A stretch of 64,000 nucleotides of DNA from a virus. The stretch covers positions 86,823 through 150,822 of the IMG/VR virus record IMGVR_UViG_3300035704_000001; one strand, given 5' to 3'. A program made the translations under genes and the position numbers. The stretch's first letter is position 1. Every line of letters begins with the position of its first letter. The notes under the pieces are model-generated. The model saw nothing but the letters and a program-made list of their open reading frames with translations, was not told where the DNA came from and made no database searches. Below, one piece after another: positions 62,126 through 64,000 of this stretch.

Positions 62126-62487
62126 GCGGGCCCGACCCGGCCGGCGTGGTGCTCGGCTACCTGTCCGCGCAGGACGGCTACGTCTCCGCGGACGACATCG
62201 GCCGGGCCACCGGCCTGACCCGGCCCGAGGTCGGCGCCGGGCTCGACGCGCTGACCCTGGCGGACCGGCTGGGCACCGCGCGCAGCCTGGACGGCGGGCT
62301 GTACCGGCTGCGCCCGCGCCCCGCCCCGCCGGCCTCCGGCGTTCCCGTGACCGTCGATGCCGGGGACCTGGAGTACCTGATCGCCCACTACCGCGACGAG
62401 GTCGACGGCCGCCCGCACCGCAGCCACTGGCGGCTGCCGCTGCTGGCCGCCGCGGTGGCCCGGCTGGAAGCCGAGATGCCGCGGTGA
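62122..62487 (+). CDS. Winged-helix-like regulator
   Basis: 121 residues. VVLGYLSAQDGYVSADDIGRATGLTRPEVGAGLDALTLADRLGTARSLDGGLYRLRP reads as a winged helix; the C-terminal LEYLIAHYRDEVDG...RLPLLAAAVARLEAEM is helical. Follows the WhiB fusion and may form a regulatory set with it. Confidence 0.6.
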   Translation: MSGPDPAGVVLGYLSAQDGYVSADDIGRATGLTRPEVGAGLDALTLADRLGTARSLDGGLYRLRPRPAPPASGVPVTVDAGDLEYLIAHYRDEVDGRPHRSHWRLPLLAAAVARLEAEMPR

Positions 62488-63128
62488 GGCGCCACCGCCG
62501 GCACGGCCTGCGCGCGGTCCTCGTGCTCGGCTGCGGGGCGGCCGCCTGGTGGTGGCTGTCCGGCGAGCCGCGGAGCCTGCCCGCCCTGCAGTCAGCCGGC
62601 TGGGCCGGCCTGGGCGTGGCCGAGCTGTCCGCCGCCCTCACCGCCGAGCTGGCCCGCGCCATGGTGTTCTTCACCGGCCCGGCCTGGTGGGTGGCGCTGA
62701 CCACCTCGCGGGCCCGGAAGAACTGGCGGCACGCCCGCCAGGTGCGGCCGCACATCCCGGACCGGCTCCGCCGCTGGGTGCTCGCCGCCGACCGGTTCAC
62801 CTGCGTGGCGTGCGGGTACCGGGCCCGGACCTGGTGCGGCTTCGAGCTGGCGGACGGCCCGTGCGGGAAGTTCCACGGCCTGCAGATGGAGCATGTCAAG
62901 GCCTGGTCCTGGGGCGGCCTGACCAGCTTGTGGAACCTGGTCAGCCTGTGCCCGCACTGCAACCGGGTCAAGTCGAACTACCGGGTCATCCGCGGCCGGG
63001 CCTGCTACCGGGCCTGGGAGGGCGCCGACGACATCGCGGCCGCGCACGCGGTGCTGACGGCCGGGCTGGCCGCGCAGCGGTCCCCGGCCCGCCTCGCCCG
63101 GCTGGCCTGGGCCCACTGGCTCGGATAG
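62484..63128 (+). CDS. Membrane-anchored HNH endonuclease
   Basis: 214 residues from GTG 62484. The N-terminal 75 residues hold one or two hydrophobic stretches (VLVLGCGAAAWWWLSG; MVFFTGPAWWVALTT). The nuclease part has CVACGYR near 108, LQMEHVKAWSWGGLTSLWNLVSLCPHCNRVKSNY near 134-166: the zinc-binding HNH pattern with E-H, N and final C..C. Association with the membrane would place cutting at the cell boundary, for example against incoming DNA (inference). Confidence 0.75.
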   Translation: MRRHRRHGLRAVLVLGCGAAAWWWLSGEPRSLPALQSAGWAGLGVAELSAALTAELARAMVFFTGPAWWVALTTSRARKNWRHARQVRPHIPDRLRRWVLAADRFTCVACGYRARTWCGFELADGPCGKFHGLQMEHVKAWSWGGLTSLWNLVSLCPHCNRVKSNYRVIRGRACYRAWEGADDIAAAHAVLTAGLAAQRSPARLARLAWAHWLG

Positions 63129-63140
63129 ACATTCCTGCAC

Positions 63141-63169
63141 TTGACTCCAGTCAGGTGATTGGGTAGACT
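63141..63169 (+). promoter_or_regulatory. Leaderless promoter with embedded operator
   Basis: TTGACT, 17-nt spacer, TAGACT, six bases to ATG 63176. TGACTCCAGTCA is a perfect TGACT/AGTCA inverted repeat, followed by GGTG. Confidence 0.8.
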
Positions 63170-63175
63170 CGGAGC

Positions 63176-63916
63176 ATGACGAAGCACACCGCAGCCCACA
63201 CCGCCGCCGGCCTGTTCTTCGCCCTGGCTGCCGCCCTGATCGCCGCGTACCTGGTGGTCTGGGCCCCGACCCGGCCGGGCGACGTCGCCGTCGCCGCGGT
63301 GTGCGGCTACTGGCTCGCTCACCTGCTGCGCAAGCACAAGATGATCCGCAAGGGCTTCGAGGCCGGGCTGGCCGGGGCGGCGGTCGCGACCGCCGCCGTC
63401 GTCTTCGCCCCGGCGCTGCTGCCGCTCGGCGTCTTCTGCGTGCTGGCCGCCCGCCCGGCCGCTCACTTCCTGGACCCGCGCAAGGCCAGGGTGGTCCGCA
63501 CCACCCGCGGCGTCAAGAGCCCGGCCCGCAAGGCAGCCGGAGGGCGCCCCGGGCGCCCTGGCGAGAAGCCGCACGCGCCGCGCCGTACGACCGCCTCCCG
63601 GCCTGCCAGCCCCCGTCCGGCGTCCTCGCCCGCACCGCGGGCCCGCACCGCGCACGGGCCCGCTGAGCGCCCCGTCCCGGTGCCCGCGCCGGCCTGGCCC
63701 GAGCTGGAGCCCTGGCGCGACAGCGACGCGCTGCCGTGGGCCGGCGAGGCACTGGAGATCGAGCCGCCGAAGAAGCTGCGCCGCGACAAGAACCGCCCGA
63801 CCCAGGTCCACCGCCAGATCTGCGGCGGCTGCGCGGCCGGCGAGTGCGCCCCCGGCGTCTGCAAGTCCCGCGGCTGCGAGTGCGCCGCCCCCGCCCACGA
63901 CATCGCCCCGTTCTAG
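63176..63916 (+). CDS. Membrane protein with cysteine-rich C-terminus
   Basis: 246 residues, probably leaderless. Three hydrophobic segments in the first 110 residues, a long basic Pro/Ala-rich linker, then ICGGCAAGECAPGVCKSRGCEC, six cysteines in 22 residues, likely binding metal. Controlled by the operator-promoter at 63141. Confidence 0.6.
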   Translation: MTKHTAAHTAAGLFFALAAALIAAYLVVWAPTRPGDVAVAAVCGYWLAHLLRKHKMIRKGFEAGLAGAAVATAAVVFAPALLPLGVFCVLAARPAAHFLDPRKARVVRTTRGVKSPARKAAGGRPGRPGEKPHAPRRTTASRPASPRPASSPAPRARTAHGPAERPVPVPAPAWPELEPWRDSDALPWAGEALEIEPPKKLRRDKNRPTQVHRQICGGCAAGECAPGVCKSRGCECAAPAHDIAPF

Positions 63917-63928
63917 GAGCCCCCCGTG

Positions 63929-64000
63929 ATGCACTACATCCTGACCCTGAGCCAGCCCGTCCGCGGGCTGCCCGCCCCGGTGACCGCCACCTACGCCGGG
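63929..64000 (+). CDS. Partial gene at the window edge
   Basis: ATG 63929 (or GTG 63926) with AGGAG upstream: MHYILTLSQPVRGLPAPVTATYAG, continuing past the window. Nothing further can be said. Confidence 0.5.
   Translation, partial: MHYILTLSQPVRGLPAPVTATYAG

Overview
The window is one continuous stretch of a high-GC actinobacterial mobile genome: a tailed-phage late region joined to a conjugative-plasmid-type transfer module. I see no chromosomal housekeeping gene, integrase or rRNA. Almost every codon ends in G or C, GTG starts are common, genes overlap as ATGA, GTGA or TGATG, and many proteins resemble actinobacteriophage products. This points to a phage, prophage or phage-plasmid of a Streptomyces- or Streptosporangium-like actinomycete. 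Names below come from motifs, size and gene order; no database search was run.

Layout. 1-5.5 kb: sugar-nucleotide epimerase (cut by the window edge), unknown head-associated genes and the large terminase. 5.7-12.1 kb: a dense tRNA array with 36 intact tRNA genes that together cover all twenty amino acids. It also holds two tRNA-like genes without a D-arm, a truncated tRNA next to a PD-(D/E)XK homing-type nuclease, and one pair of tRNA halves in permuted order. Three minus-strand genes and a 41-residue secreted peptide sit inside or at its edge. 12.8-23 kb: adenine methyltransferase, portal, MuF-like protein, protease/scaffold, decoration protein and major capsid protein. 23-36 kb: head-tail connectors, with accessory genes (PLD-type phosphodiesterase, SLOG protein, glycosyltransferase, zinc-ribbon proteins, two cysteine-hydrolase-like proteins, possible holins), tail tube protein and frameshifted tail assembly chaperones. 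36.6-53.2 kb: a 2601-residue tape measure and the minor tail proteins, interrupted by a minus-strand pair encoding a DivIVA-like protein and a flavohemoglobin. 53.2-64 kb: a GntR regulator, a MerR/excisionase-like protein, a SpdB-like membrane protein, a TraB/FtsK-like translocase, AT-rich palindromes, then many small membrane proteins with GIY-YIG, HNH and winged-helix/WhiB proteins.

Two regulatory signals recur. A 12-13 nt sequence close to GATTAACCCGGC lies directly before the start codon of 14 genes that mostly lack a Shine-Dalgarno sequence. It also occurs at one late site without a start codon and at four non-coding sites near the transfer module. Separately, a CTTGAC-N4-GTCAGGTG operator/-35 element precedes the tRNA array and two leaderless plasmid-type genes. 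Eight array tRNAs carry C instead of the nearly invariant U at position 33. A few genes show apparent frame breaks that could be sequencing indels.
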